Shown piece after piece: positions 48,389 through 56,731 of a stretch of DNA of 64,000 bases. The notes under the pieces are model-generated. The model ran no database searches and was not told the DNA's origin. It saw only the letters and a list, made by a program, of their open reading frames with translations. The DNA is taken from assembly GCA_020851655.1 (NCBI GenBank), contig JADZCI010000072.1, positions 1 to 64,000 on the forward strand. The letters run 5' to 3'. Position 1 is the first letter of the stretch. Each line of letters begins with the position of its first letter. Position numbers and translations under genes: made by a program. The stretch is from Bryobacterales bacterium (GTDB lineage: Bacteria > Acidobacteriota > Terriglobia > Bryobacterales > Bryobacteraceae).

Positions 48389-49320
48389 GACTTCCCGCCG
48401 TCCGATTCGGTGTCTTAGGGTCTTCGGGATTTCTCGGCGGAGCTGTCTCGAAGCGATTAGACCAGGAGCGGGCGGAGACAGCCGGCACATCGCTCTCTGC
48501 GGGAGTGGACCTTCGGGACCTCGCTGCCACTCGTGAGTGGTTTGCGGAGAACCGGCCCGAGATCGTATTAAACTGCGCCGCTTACGTCGGTGGCATTCAG
48601 TTCGGTCTTGACCACCCCATTGAGCTGTTCGACAACAACCTGCAAATGACCTTAAACATCTACCGCTGTTGCGCGGAGTTTCAGGTCCGGCGACTCGTGA
48701 ATCCAATATCGAATTGCATCTATCCCGCGCGAGCGACCCTCTTTCGCGAATCGGAAGTCTGGGACGGTCCACTGGATCGCTCGGTCCTCGTATACGGCAT
48801 GGCCCGCAAGATGCATTTCATTGGCTCTGTCGCCTACGGAAAGCAGGGACGCTTGGATTCTATAAATATCGTTCTGCCGAATATGTACGGTCCCGGCGAT
48901 CATTTCGACCCTGTTCGATCGCATGCTCTGGGCGGTCTCATCAGAAAGATCGTTTCAGCCCACAGAACGGGCGCTCCTCAGGTCGAGGTCTGGGGAACGG
49001 GGGCGCCTGTTCGCGAGTGGCTCTACATCCACGATGGCGCCAGGGCGATGCTCGCCGCGACAGTTGCCGGCGGCACTGCTGATCTCATAAATGTAGGCAC
49101 CGGCGTGGGCTACTCGATTCTCGAAACCGCCAGGAAGATAGGCGAGATTGCCGGTTACCGGGGTGAGTTCGTCTGCGACCCTTCGCGGCCTGATGGCGCG
49201 CCTCACAAGACACTCGATGGTACCCGGGGAACGACGCATCTGCAATGGGAGCCCCTGGTCTCTTTCGACGATGGCTTGAAGCGGACAATCGACTGGTACC
49301 TGGAGCGCCATCCTGCCTGA
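48385..49320 (+). CDS. NAD-dependent epimerase/dehydratase (GDP-fucose synthase-like)
   Basis: This 311-residue extended SDR has the Rossmann loop GSSGFLGGA near residue 13, AAYVGGIQ in the position typical of GDP-L-fucose synthases, and the catalytic Tyr-x3-Lys as YGMARK. The upstream serine lies in NPISNCIYP. It starts at a GTG inside the cupin stop (GTGA overlap), which implies coupling. It probably reduces or epimerises the keto sugar made by this module. The exact sugar is not known. Confidence 0.85.
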   Translation: MRLPAVRFGVLGSSGFLGGAVSKRLDQERAETAGTSLSAGVDLRDLAATREWFAENRPEIVLNCAAYVGGIQFGLDHPIELFDNNLQMTLNIYRCCAEFQVRRLVNPISNCIYPARATLFRESEVWDGPLDRSVLVYGMARKMHFIGSVAYGKQGRLDSINIVLPNMYGPGDHFDPVRSHALGGLIRKIVSAHRTGAPQVEVWGTGAPVREWLYIHDGARAMLAATVAGGTADLINVGTGVGYSILETARKIGEIAGYRGEFVCDPSRPDGAPHKTLDGTRGTTHLQWEPLVSFDDGLKRTIDWYLERHPA

Positions 49321-49355
49321 TCGGATCACCAACGTGCCGCACGTCCTCAATTGCC

Positions 49356-50087
49356 ATGGAACTGCGTGACGCGATCATCGTCATTACCGGCGCTGGACGG
49401 GGCATCGGGCGCGCGATGGCGAGATCGCTTGCTGCCGAAGGCGCGCATGTCTGCATATGCAGCAGAACGAAAAGCGAGTTAGAGGAGACAGCTAGGGAGA
49501 TCCGCGAGAGCGGCGGCCGCTGCAGTTGGAGGGTTGCAGATGTTTCCAGATCGTGCGAGATCGATGCATTCGTCTCGGTCGTGATGCGGGAGCACGGCCG
49601 GTTGGATGCAGTTATCGGCAATGCTGGCTCCACGGCTCCCGCCGGGAATCTGGAAACGGTGAGCGACGGCGACTATAAGCTCACCATGTCCAGCAATGTC
49701 GATGGCCTGTTCTATCTGGTGCGGGCCGCGGTGCCGGTCATGCGGCAACAGAATCGCGGGTGGATTGTCGCGGTTTCCTCGGGAGCAGGGCTCCGCGGCC
49801 ACTCTCGCCTCGCAGTGTATTCCGCGGCCAAATTTGCGATCCAGGGGATGATGCAGGCTCTGGCTTCTGAGGTCGCGGACACACAGATCCGTGTCTTAAG
49901 CATCAATCCGGGTGCGGTCAACACGCGGCTTCTTGCGGACCTGTTTGGTTCCGGGGAGGCGAGCAAGCATCAACCTCCGGAAGCGGTTGCCGCCGCACTG
50001 ATGAAGATTTTTGCCGAAGAGCATTCAGTGCCTAATGGAGGGGGAGTCTGTATTCGTGGGGGCTCAATTGCCGAAACGTATTCGTGA
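49356..50087 (+). CDS. SDR family oxidoreductase (sugar cluster)
   Basis: This 243-residue classical short-chain dehydrogenase has cofactor loop TGAGRGIG (residues 10-17), NAG in IGNAGS, and catalytic VSSGAG followed by YSAAK. I used the ATG at 49356 because the first beta strand begins at once; an earlier in-frame start would lie inside the preceding gene. It is the fourth gene of the presumed modified-sugar module and could perform the final keto reduction. It meets the glycosyltransferase gene tail to tail. Confidence 0.88.
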   Translation: MELRDAIIVITGAGRGIGRAMARSLAAEGAHVCICSRTKSELEETAREIRESGGRCSWRVADVSRSCEIDAFVSVVMREHGRLDAVIGNAGSTAPAGNLETVSDGDYKLTMSSNVDGLFYLVRAAVPVMRQQNRGWIVAVSSGAGLRGHSRLAVYSAAKFAIQGMMQALASEVADTQIRVLSINPGAVNTRLLADLFGSGEASKHQPPEAVAAALMKIFAEEHSVPNGGGVCIRGGSIAETYS

Positions 50088-50122
50088 ACGCCGGCGCGAT
50101 GAGACCAGTGACGGCTTGTACG

Positions 50123-51346
50123 CTAACGGCTGGGCGCCCTCCTCACCTTGGATGCCGCTGTGGTCTGACGTTCCACAATCGCCTTCAGAATGGTTTCGTA
50201 ATCGGCCCCGATGGTTCTCCAGTTGTACTGCGTCTCCAGGAGCATGCGCGCATTATGCGCCAGCCGTTTCCGCAAATCCGCGTCACCGAGAAGCTCGATG
50301 CATCGTTCAGCGAACTCTCCGGCCGTTTCCGCCGCCAGCAGGTGCTCTCGATCTTCCACGGCGACGCCCTCGTAGCCGATCGCAGTGGATACAAGAGGAG
50401 TGCCCAACGCCATGGACTCCAGCACCTTGAGCCGCGTGCCGCCAGCGCCGGAGCGAAGAGGAACAACGGTCGCCCAGGCTGAGGCGAGTGTGACCCGGAT
50501 GTCATCCACATAACCCGTATAGTGGAGGCCCTCGGCCTTTGGTTCCATGCCGTTCTTCAAGCGCGCGCCGGTAACCCATAATTCCGCATTCGGCACGCGA
50601 GCTCGAATTCGGGGGAGAATGTCGCGAGCGAAGAACCGGACGGCGTCGAGGTTCGGGGAGTAGGAGAGCGCTCCCGGGTAGACCATGCGGCCCGGTACGG
50701 GCTCAGCCAGGTTCAACGGATATCTTTCGGGCTCGATCCCGACTGGAATTACTAAGATAGGACGATCCGCGGGCCACGCAGTGGCAATCGAATCCAGATC
50801 TTCCTTTGAGCTCGATATACAACATTCGTAATGGTGTGCAACCCGGCGCAGGAAGCCCGCGTATTTCTTACGCCGTAGAGTATTCAGCCAGCGGCCTGGA
50901 ACGGAACTGATCGCTTTTAGCCGTTCGAACGAAAGCATGCAATCGCAGATGTAGTCAAGCACCCGAGGCACGCCCTTTTGGGAAGCGACATACTGAGTTA
51001 GGGCCGGATCGCCGGCGACGATTAGATCGGGATTGAACTCCGGCACAAGTGTGTCGACAACGGCCGACATTCTTGCAGATCTATAAAGCGCGACTTCGGA
51101 AGGATCCGGACTCAGGAATGCGGCCAGCGTGCTGAGCCCGGATTCGCGTGGTTCCGCACTCACGCATTCGAGGCGAACAAGATTCTGCGTTGTCCCACCG
51201 CCCCGGGAAGCCTCCTCCGGCGTCGCAAAACACACGACGGCTACCTCGTTTCGAACAGCAAGCCCTCTAAGCAGATTTGTGTATCTCTGCCTGAATCCGG
51301 TGTCCGGAGGAAAGGGCGCCCGAGGAAGTACGAATAGAACTCTCAT
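50123..51346 (-). CDS. Glycosyltransferase family 4/1-type protein
   Basis: This 407-residue GT-B glycosyltransferase starts at MRVLFVLPRAPFPPDTGFRQR, a typical N-terminal strand and loop. The C-terminal donor-binding domain contains MVYPGALSYSPNLDAVRFF, VTGARL, YTGYVDD and the acidic GGTRLKVLESMALGTPLVST motif that binds the sugar nucleotide. It is the only minus-strand gene in this part of the polysaccharide cluster. The donor and acceptor sugars are unknown. Confidence 0.9.
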   Translation of the reverse strand: MRVLFVLPRAPFPPDTGFRQRYTNLLRGLAVRNEVAVVCFATPEEASRGGGTTQNLVRLECVSAEPRESGLSTLAAFLSPDPSEVALYRSARMSAVVDTLVPEFNPDLIVAGDPALTQYVASQKGVPRVLDYICDCMLSFERLKAISSVPGRWLNTLRRKKYAGFLRRVAHHYECCISSSKEDLDSIATAWPADRPILVIPVGIEPERYPLNLAEPVPGRMVYPGALSYSPNLDAVRFFARDILPRIRARVPNAELWVTGARLKNGMEPKAEGLHYTGYVDDIRVTLASAWATVVPLRSGAGGTRLKVLESMALGTPLVSTAIGYEGVAVEDREHLLAAETAGEFAERCIELLGDADLRKRLAHNARMLLETQYNWRTIGADYETILKAIVERQTTAASKVRRAPSR

Positions 51347-51506
51347 GGCTTGACTGATCGTGCTCCGGCCCGAATCATCCGTCAATCGTAGCAGAGCTTC
51401 ACTAGCGTCGAGGAGCGCCGGGGTTGCCACCGGCCGGCGCGCTTCGGGCGCACGCCAACCGGCAATCCGCCTCGCGTGTGGGATCATTCAGGTGAAGGGG
51501 ATCGAA

Positions 51507-53435
51507 GTGCATTTGACTTCGCTGAATCGAACGGCCAGTCCTTCGCTGTTATGTGGCCGTCTGATCTTGGTAGTGCTTTCAGCGGCTTTCCTGGCGTGCG
51601 AAAATCCGCCGGCCGCATCCCCTCTCACCCAGGCTCCCACCGGCACGGTCAGTGTTACGGCGCCTGGATCTTATCAGAAACAAGCCGGAAGACCGATAGG
51701 TATTGGGTTCACAGCGTTTCCGTACGACCTCACCCAGGAAGCAGTCGATCGCACCTTCGAAATTGTAATGTCAAATTCGACGCTCCACGCCATCCATTTG
51801 GACCAGTGCGTGCCGTGGGAAGAGGCGCTGGGCGGCCGCCCGTTTCCCGCTTGGCTGGAGAAGGACTGGGATGATGTCATCCGTCGCATTCCGGCTGATC
51901 ATAAGGTTTACGTGGCGGTTACGCCCACCGCGATGAACCGCAAGGAAATAGCCGGCCAGTGCGGGAGCCGCGAAGGGAATGAAAAACGTCCGCCGCGCGA
52001 AATCCGGGGAGCGAGGTACGACAGCGAGACGATGAAGCGAGCTTACCTCAATTACGCTCGCCGGGTTGTCCAAAGGTTCAATCCAACCTACGTGAACATC
52101 GGCATTGAGATATCGGAGATGGCACTGCGGCAGCCGGGAACGTGGCCCGAGTTTCAAGCGTTGTACATGTACACGTTCGACGCGTTGAAGGCTGAGTTCC
52201 CGAATCTCCAGATTGGGGTGGAATTTGTACTGCAAAGCCTGCTTCTGCCCCGCGTCGCCGAACTCGTGAAGCCCGCTGTGGAGAAAAGCGATTATGTCGG
52301 AATCAGCTTCTATCCGTACGGAACCGAAGCCGGCGTGAAATTTGGCGCGCCCGCGCTTCCCGCGGGGCGAAACCAGTGGAATCAACCGTTGGATTGGCTG
52401 CGAAAGTACACAGACAAACCGATTGCCATCTGTGAAACAGGCTACACCTCAAAATATAGGCGGCTTCGCAATGCCAAGGTGGACCTGCACGGCGACGAAG
52501 TAGTCCAGGCCGAGTTCCTTAAGGACCTTTTCCGGGTCGCACAGCGGGACAACTACCTGTTCATCATCTGGTTCATTGCGATCGACTACGAGAAACTGCG
52601 AAACAAGATTCCCGTTGGGGAAGCGAAGGACATTTGGATCAACACGGGTTTGTTCGATTCTGAAGTTCGGCCGAAGCCCGCCTGGAAAGAGTGGCTGGCT
52701 TTTTTGGAGGCGCAACGTGGGGCGCTCGATGGAGTACAACCTGTCGCGGTTAGACCCCGCGAGACGACACGTGTCGATCAAGGCCGTAGCGGCGGCTTCA
52801 AGATCTCCTTCGAGACGGAGAAAGACCTGTTCCATCCTTCCGCGGGCGGACGCCTAACGCTGGAGATGCAGGCTGACCTTCGCGTCAATGCGATGCGATG
52901 GGACATCACTTACAAGAAGGACTGGGCGCTGTGCGACAAAGAAATACCTGCTGGTGTGCTCGAGGGTATCAGAACGGTCCGTTTTTCCATTCGCAGCAGC
53001 CGCAAGGATGCTGTCCTGCTCCGTGTGGACGAGAAGGGCGGAGAGACCTACTACACGTTAGTCCCTGCCGACTCCAACTGGCGGGAGGTGACTTACGGAT
53101 TGGATGCGTTCACTCTTGCAGAAGGAAAGAAGGGAAATGGACGACTCGATCCGGATCTAGTCGATCGTATCTGGTTCGGAGACGGCGCCGGTGAAGATGG
53201 CGCCAAGGGCTCAAGGGTGGTTTGGATCTCACCGATTGTGTTCGGCGCGGCCGTTAAGTCGGGGAATCCAAAGCGGGGCAGTATCAACCGAGCCAAGGCC
53301 GCACTGCTCACGAAGCTTTCTCACGGCTCCGGGCAGCCGGCCGGAAATACCATGCTGGGCTCCTGTTCTGGAGTTGGCTGTCCGGATTCCGATAGAGATT
53401 ACTTCACGATTACCGGCACTCCCAAGAAAAGATGA
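51507..53435 (+). CDS. Putative lipoprotein glycoside hydrolase (GH-A type barrel) with C-terminal sugar-binding-like domain
   Basis: This is a 642-residue exported protein. The GTG at 51507 has AAGGGG six bases upstream and leads into a signal sequence ending FLACENPP, a possible lipobox with Cys as first mature residue. The barrel shows YVNIGIEISEMAL on a beta4-like strand and PIAICETGYTSK on a beta7-like strand, providing the two glutamates expected of clan GH-A retaining enzymes. From about residue 415 a beta-sandwich resembling CBM11/CIA30-type domains follows. The next gene is a shorter paralogue, overlapping by four bases. Its place in an exopolysaccharide cluster suggests trimming of the exported polymer. 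Confidence 0.7.
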   Translation: MHLTSLNRTASPSLLCGRLILVVLSAAFLACENPPAASPLTQAPTGTVSVTAPGSYQKQAGRPIGIGFTAFPYDLTQEAVDRTFEIVMSNSTLHAIHLDQCVPWEEALGGRPFPAWLEKDWDDVIRRIPADHKVYVAVTPTAMNRKEIAGQCGSREGNEKRPPREIRGARYDSETMKRAYLNYARRVVQRFNPTYVNIGIEISEMALRQPGTWPEFQALYMYTFDALKAEFPNLQIGVEFVLQSLLLPRVAELVKPAVEKSDYVGISFYPYGTEAGVKFGAPALPAGRNQWNQPLDWLRKYTDKPIAICETGYTSKYRRLRNAKVDLHGDEVVQAEFLKDLFRVAQRDNYLFIIWFIAIDYEKLRNKIPVGEAKDIWINTGLFDSEVRPKPAWKEWLAFLEAQRGALDGVQPVAVRPRETTRVDQGRSGGFKISFETEKDLFHPSAGGRLTLEMQADLRVNAMRWDITYKKDWALCDKEIPAGVLEGIRTVRFSIRSSRKDAVLLRVDEKGGETYYTLVPADSNWREVTYGLDAFTLAEGKKGNGRLDPDLVDRIWFGDGAGEDGAKGSRVVWISPIVFGAAVKSGNPKRGSINRAKAALLTKLSHGSGQPAGNTMLGSCSGVGCPDSDRDYFTITGTPKKR

Positions 53436-54544
53436 AGACCTTTTTCTGTTCCATTTTTATCCTATTCGTGTGTGCCGGGAACGCTGGCCTCCACGCTCAG
53501 GCTCCCGACTCGGTTTTATATGGATTTACCGGATTCCCACACGACTTCACGGCGACCGCGGAAGACGAGGTTCACTCGATCATTAATCCGAATTCGACGA
53601 TTTACGCGATCCACATGGACACCTGTCTACCGTGGAAGCAGGCACTTTACAATCAGCCCTTTCCATCCTGGATCACCCGAGGCTGGAACTCAATAAAGGC
53701 ACGAATTCCCGAGGGCCGGCCGCTGTACATCGCCATGACACCCACATCATTCGACCGGTATACGCTGGCGAACCCTTGCGGCTCCACAGAAGACACTCCA
53801 GGCGCCATGCCCGCGCTCCTGGCCGGCGCTAAATTCAACAACCTTTATGTCATGCGCGCCTACACGAACTATGTGCGGCGGGTGATCCAGGCCTTCAACC
53901 CATCGTATGTGAACATCGGCATCGAGATCAGTGAGATGGCGCTGGAGCACGCCGAGGAGTGGCCGGCGTACGAGGCCTTGTTCCATCACGTCCGGGCGCA
54001 GCTTCGGACATATCATCCGGCCGTGAAGGTGGGGATCGAGCTGGTGTTGCAGTCGTTGATGCATCCGCCGATAGGGGCGCTGGTGAAGTCAACCGTAGAG
54101 GCGAGCGACTACATCGGCATCAGCTTTTACCCGTATTCGAGCGAGTACGGCGTGGCGCTTGGTGTTCCGCCGCTGCCGGCTGGAGACCAGCAGTGGCTGG
54201 GACCGCTGAACTGGCTGAGAACGTACACAACGAAACCGATCGCGATCTGCGAGACAGGTTATACGACAAAAGACATCGTCATCCCGGCCGGTCCGATCAA
54301 CCTTGGTTTTTATGGCGATGAAGCGAAGCAGGAAGCGTATTTGCGGGACCTGATCACCATTGCGAAGCGGGACCGGTATCTGTTCGCGATCTGGTTCGTT
54401 CCGGTGGACTACGAGAAGTTGCTTGTGACCCGGAGCGACATCGCGGCCGAATGGTGGCGGATCTGGGTGAACACCGGCCTCTTCAACTCCGAGTTGCAGC
54501 CGAAACCTGCCTGGTCGCAGTGGCAGAGTTGGAAGCTACCGTAA
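53432..54544 (+). CDS. Secreted glycoside hydrolase-like protein, paralogue of the preceding gene
   Basis: This 370-residue protein has a signal peptide (residues 1-23). It aligns with the barrel domain of its upstream neighbour along its length, sharing NIGIEISEMAL (E165), LVLQSLM, SDYIGISFYPY and KPIAICETGYTTK (E274), but lacks the C-terminal beta-sandwich. The start overlaps the preceding stop as ATGA, so the pair is translationally coupled and probably arose by tandem duplication. No CAZy family is recognised. A role in cutting or remodelling the cluster's polysaccharide is inferred. Confidence 0.75.
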   Translation: MKTFFCSIFILFVCAGNAGLHAQAPDSVLYGFTGFPHDFTATAEDEVHSIINPNSTIYAIHMDTCLPWKQALYNQPFPSWITRGWNSIKARIPEGRPLYIAMTPTSFDRYTLANPCGSTEDTPGAMPALLAGAKFNNLYVMRAYTNYVRRVIQAFNPSYVNIGIEISEMALEHAEEWPAYEALFHHVRAQLRTYHPAVKVGIELVLQSLMHPPIGALVKSTVEASDYIGISFYPYSSEYGVALGVPPLPAGDQQWLGPLNWLRTYTTKPIAICETGYTTKDIVIPAGPINLGFYGDEAKQEAYLRDLITIAKRDRYLFAIWFVPVDYEKLLVTRSDIAAEWWRIWVNTGLFNSELQPKPAWSQWQSWKLP

Positions 54545-54760
54545 GGGCCAGAGTTTTGCCCAGCCGGTGAACGAGACCCTCTGGTTTCGGACCGTGCGCA
54601 TCCCGTTGACTCAGGCGCGAACTCAACTCGCGCTTACGCTGGCTCCCCGCCTTCCTCAGAGTTCGTAGAAAAATTCGTCGAAAAAAAGCGTCGTGGTACT
54701 GCTCAAAGTGTGGTACATTGCGGAGTCTTGACTTTCGAACACACGGCAGCGCAGACGGCC

Positions 54761-55396
54761 ATGAAGAAGCATGTTGACTCCCTGTTTCAGTCCGCAGGAG
54801 GCGGACGCACGTTGTCCTCCGATGCCGTGCGGCTGTCTACGACGCTACGAGCGGCGATTCACGACAACGACAAGCTGATCCTGATCTGCAGCGCATTTGG
54901 GAGCGAAGGAGTTTCAACTATTGCGGTGCAACTGGGTATCGCCATGGCTATGATGGCCCGCGAGCCTGTGCTTCTGCTCGAGACGAACCTGCACGATCCC
55001 ACGGTCCACGAATCGTTTGGGGTGGAAAGCAAGCCGGGGCTTCCGGAGTTCGTGATTCAAGGGCTCACGCTCGATGAGGTTGTACGTCCGACGGGCTTCG
55101 CCGGACTGAGCTTGCTTCCAGGCGGCACGGACTTTGCCCCTCCGGCCGAGGAGATCCTGCTGTCGCCGCGATTCGCCGAGCTAATGGCGGCCCTGAGGCG
55201 GCGCTACCGGTTCGTGATCATCGACTCGCCGCCGATGTTCGAGTATGCCGACACGGCCATCATTGCGCAGCAAGCCGACGGAGCAGTGGTCGTAATCGCC
55301 GAGGGTGCGCGCCGGGAACCGGAGGTGAAGGAATTGATCCGTATGCTTCGCAGCCTGAACACGAAGGTATTCGGCGCTGTTCTCAGCCAGCGTTGA
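54761..55396 (+). CDS. CpsD/BY-kinase-like ATPase with degenerate Walker A
   Basis: This 211-residue protein has the fold of the cytoplasmic tyrosine kinases that regulate capsule export. The P-loop position reads CSAFGSEGVSTIAVQ, so the essential lysine is Val51. The Walker A' aspartate is replaced by Glu74 (LLLETNLHDP), while Walker B is kept in FVIIDSPPM (Asp155). No tyrosine-rich tail is present. It is therefore probably a non-catalytic or altered regulator. The start is uncertain, and a GTG at 54710 would add 17 residues. The separate Wza-like and Wzz-like proteins in the cluster are its expected partners. Confidence 0.75.
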   Translation: MKKHVDSLFQSAGGGRTLSSDAVRLSTTLRAAIHDNDKLILICSAFGSEGVSTIAVQLGIAMAMMAREPVLLLETNLHDPTVHESFGVESKPGLPEFVIQGLTLDEVVRPTGFAGLSLLPGGTDFAPPAEEILLSPRFAELMAALRRRYRFVIIDSPPMFEYADTAIIAQQADGAVVVIAEGARREPEVKELIRMLRSLNTKVFGAVLSQR

Positions 55397-55423
55397 CAAC
55401 GGTTACTTAAGGAGCTTCGCTAC

Positions 55424-56731
55424 ATGCTGCGCGCAACGGCAATCGAGATCATCAGCGTAGGGCTTCCGAAGATTGCCGGCGGGGTGGTCACGTTGGGGTT
55501 GAACCTCGCCTTGATGCGCTTCCTCCTGCCCGACGAATACGGGGTGTACGGCATCTGCGTCGCGGGCATCATCCTGACGGACGCGATCATCGGCTCCTCC
55601 GTGGACATGGGCGTCCTGCGGTTCGCATCGCACCGGGAACCCGGCGAGGAACGGCTGTCCGCCTCCTTCGAGCGCACGGCGCTGCAGGCGAAGGCGATAT
55701 TCGCACTGGCAGCCCTCGCGCCAGTGCTGATGATGTCGCCGGCCATCGCGGCGGTCCTACTGCAAGAGAGCGCAAGATGGCCGGCCGTGGTGCTCTCGTT
55801 CGGCGCTGCGATGGGGCTGTTGCTGTTTCGATCCGCGCTGGTTCACGCGCAGATCCAGGGAAAGTTCCGGCTGTACGGCGCGCTTGAGCTACTTCACAAC
55901 ACAGTTAAGTTCGGCGGCGCAGCACTTTTGATGCTTACGGGACGAGCCAGTGCGGCCACAATTCTCGCGTTGTTTGTGACAAGCCCGCTATCTGCATTTG
56001 GCGTGGCCATGTGGAATTTTCGCCGTCAAGATCTGTGGGCGCTATCAATAGATCGCGACCGGCTGCGGCAGTTATACAGCTTGGCGAAATGGTATGCGTT
56101 AACGGGAGGATTAGGTAACATCGTGACACGTCTGGATATCATTGCCTTGACGTTGTTCTCGACATTACAGAACGCGGGGCTGTTCAGCGCCGCTCAGGCA
56201 CTCGCTTCCGTCCCCCCTTTGCTAGGAAGCTATCTTTCAATTGTTTTTGCGCCCAAGATCATGCCACTGTATCAGACCGGGCGGTTTCAAGCGTTTTACC
56301 GCCGGCTGCAGTGGCTATTGGCTGGCTTGGCGTTTCCCGCGATGGTGATTACCCTTGTAGGACTGCACACATCTTTGGCATCGCTACTTCCTCAAAAGTT
56401 CGTGCCTTCAGCCGTCCTTACAATGATCTTGGCCCCAGGATCGTTTATAGCGTTCACAACGGTGCCGCTGGCGCTCTCAACAGTGATGTTTTTGCGGCCC
56501 CGTTTTCTGTTTCAGTTGGACAGCATGGCGTTGCCGGTTCTCGCGTTAGCTTACTACGCCGCAGTGCGGGAGCACGGAGCCGTGGGCGCGGCAGCGGTGT
56601 CCTGCATTTCTCAGACGGTAAGGAGCGCGGTCGTGCAGGCGTGCGCATGGCGGTTGTCGAGAGCCGCGCCTGACCATCAGCGTCACCTGCCCGCCGGGGA
56701 TGCGTCAACTCGCGCCGGGTGGCGAATATGA
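55424..56731 (+). CDS. Polysaccharide flippase (Wzx/MOP superfamily)
   Basis: This 435-residue protein has about twelve hydrophobic segments in the pattern of oligosaccharide flippases. The N-terminal IISVGLPKIAGGVVTLGLNLALMRFLLPDEYGVYG is typical (first helix, then the xLxPxEYGxY motif). It would move lipid-linked repeat units across the inner membrane. It ends in TGA overlapping the next ATG as ATGA. Confidence 0.87.
   Translation: MLRATAIEIISVGLPKIAGGVVTLGLNLALMRFLLPDEYGVYGICVAGIILTDAIIGSSVDMGVLRFASHREPGEERLSASFERTALQAKAIFALAALAPVLMMSPAIAAVLLQESARWPAVVLSFGAAMGLLLFRSALVHAQIQGKFRLYGALELLHNTVKFGGAALLMLTGRASAATILALFVTSPLSAFGVAMWNFRRQDLWALSIDRDRLRQLYSLAKWYALTGGLGNIVTRLDIIALTLFSTLQNAGLFSAAQALASVPPLLGSYLSIVFAPKIMPLYQTGRFQAFYRRLQWLLAGLAFPAMVITLVGLHTSLASLLPQKFVPSAVLTMILAPGSFIAFTTVPLALSTVMFLRPRFLFQLDSMALPVLALAYYAAVREHGAVGAAAVSCISQTVRSAVVQACAWRLSRAAPDHQRHLPAGDASTRAGWRI

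Noticed and set aside
54615-54633. Inverted repeat GCGCGA/TCGCGC after the second tandem hydrolase gene, considered as a terminator
   Set aside because: The stem is only six pairs and no T run follows, so a terminator call is not supported.
54695-54725. TGGTAC repeats upstream of the CpsD-like gene, considered as a sigma-54 promoter
   Set aside because: The spacing from GG to the required GC is wrong for both copies.
56090-56110. A third copy of CGTTAACG within the flippase gene
   Set aside because: It is inside a coding region, away from promoters, and one chance copy of an eight-base word is expected in a window of this size.
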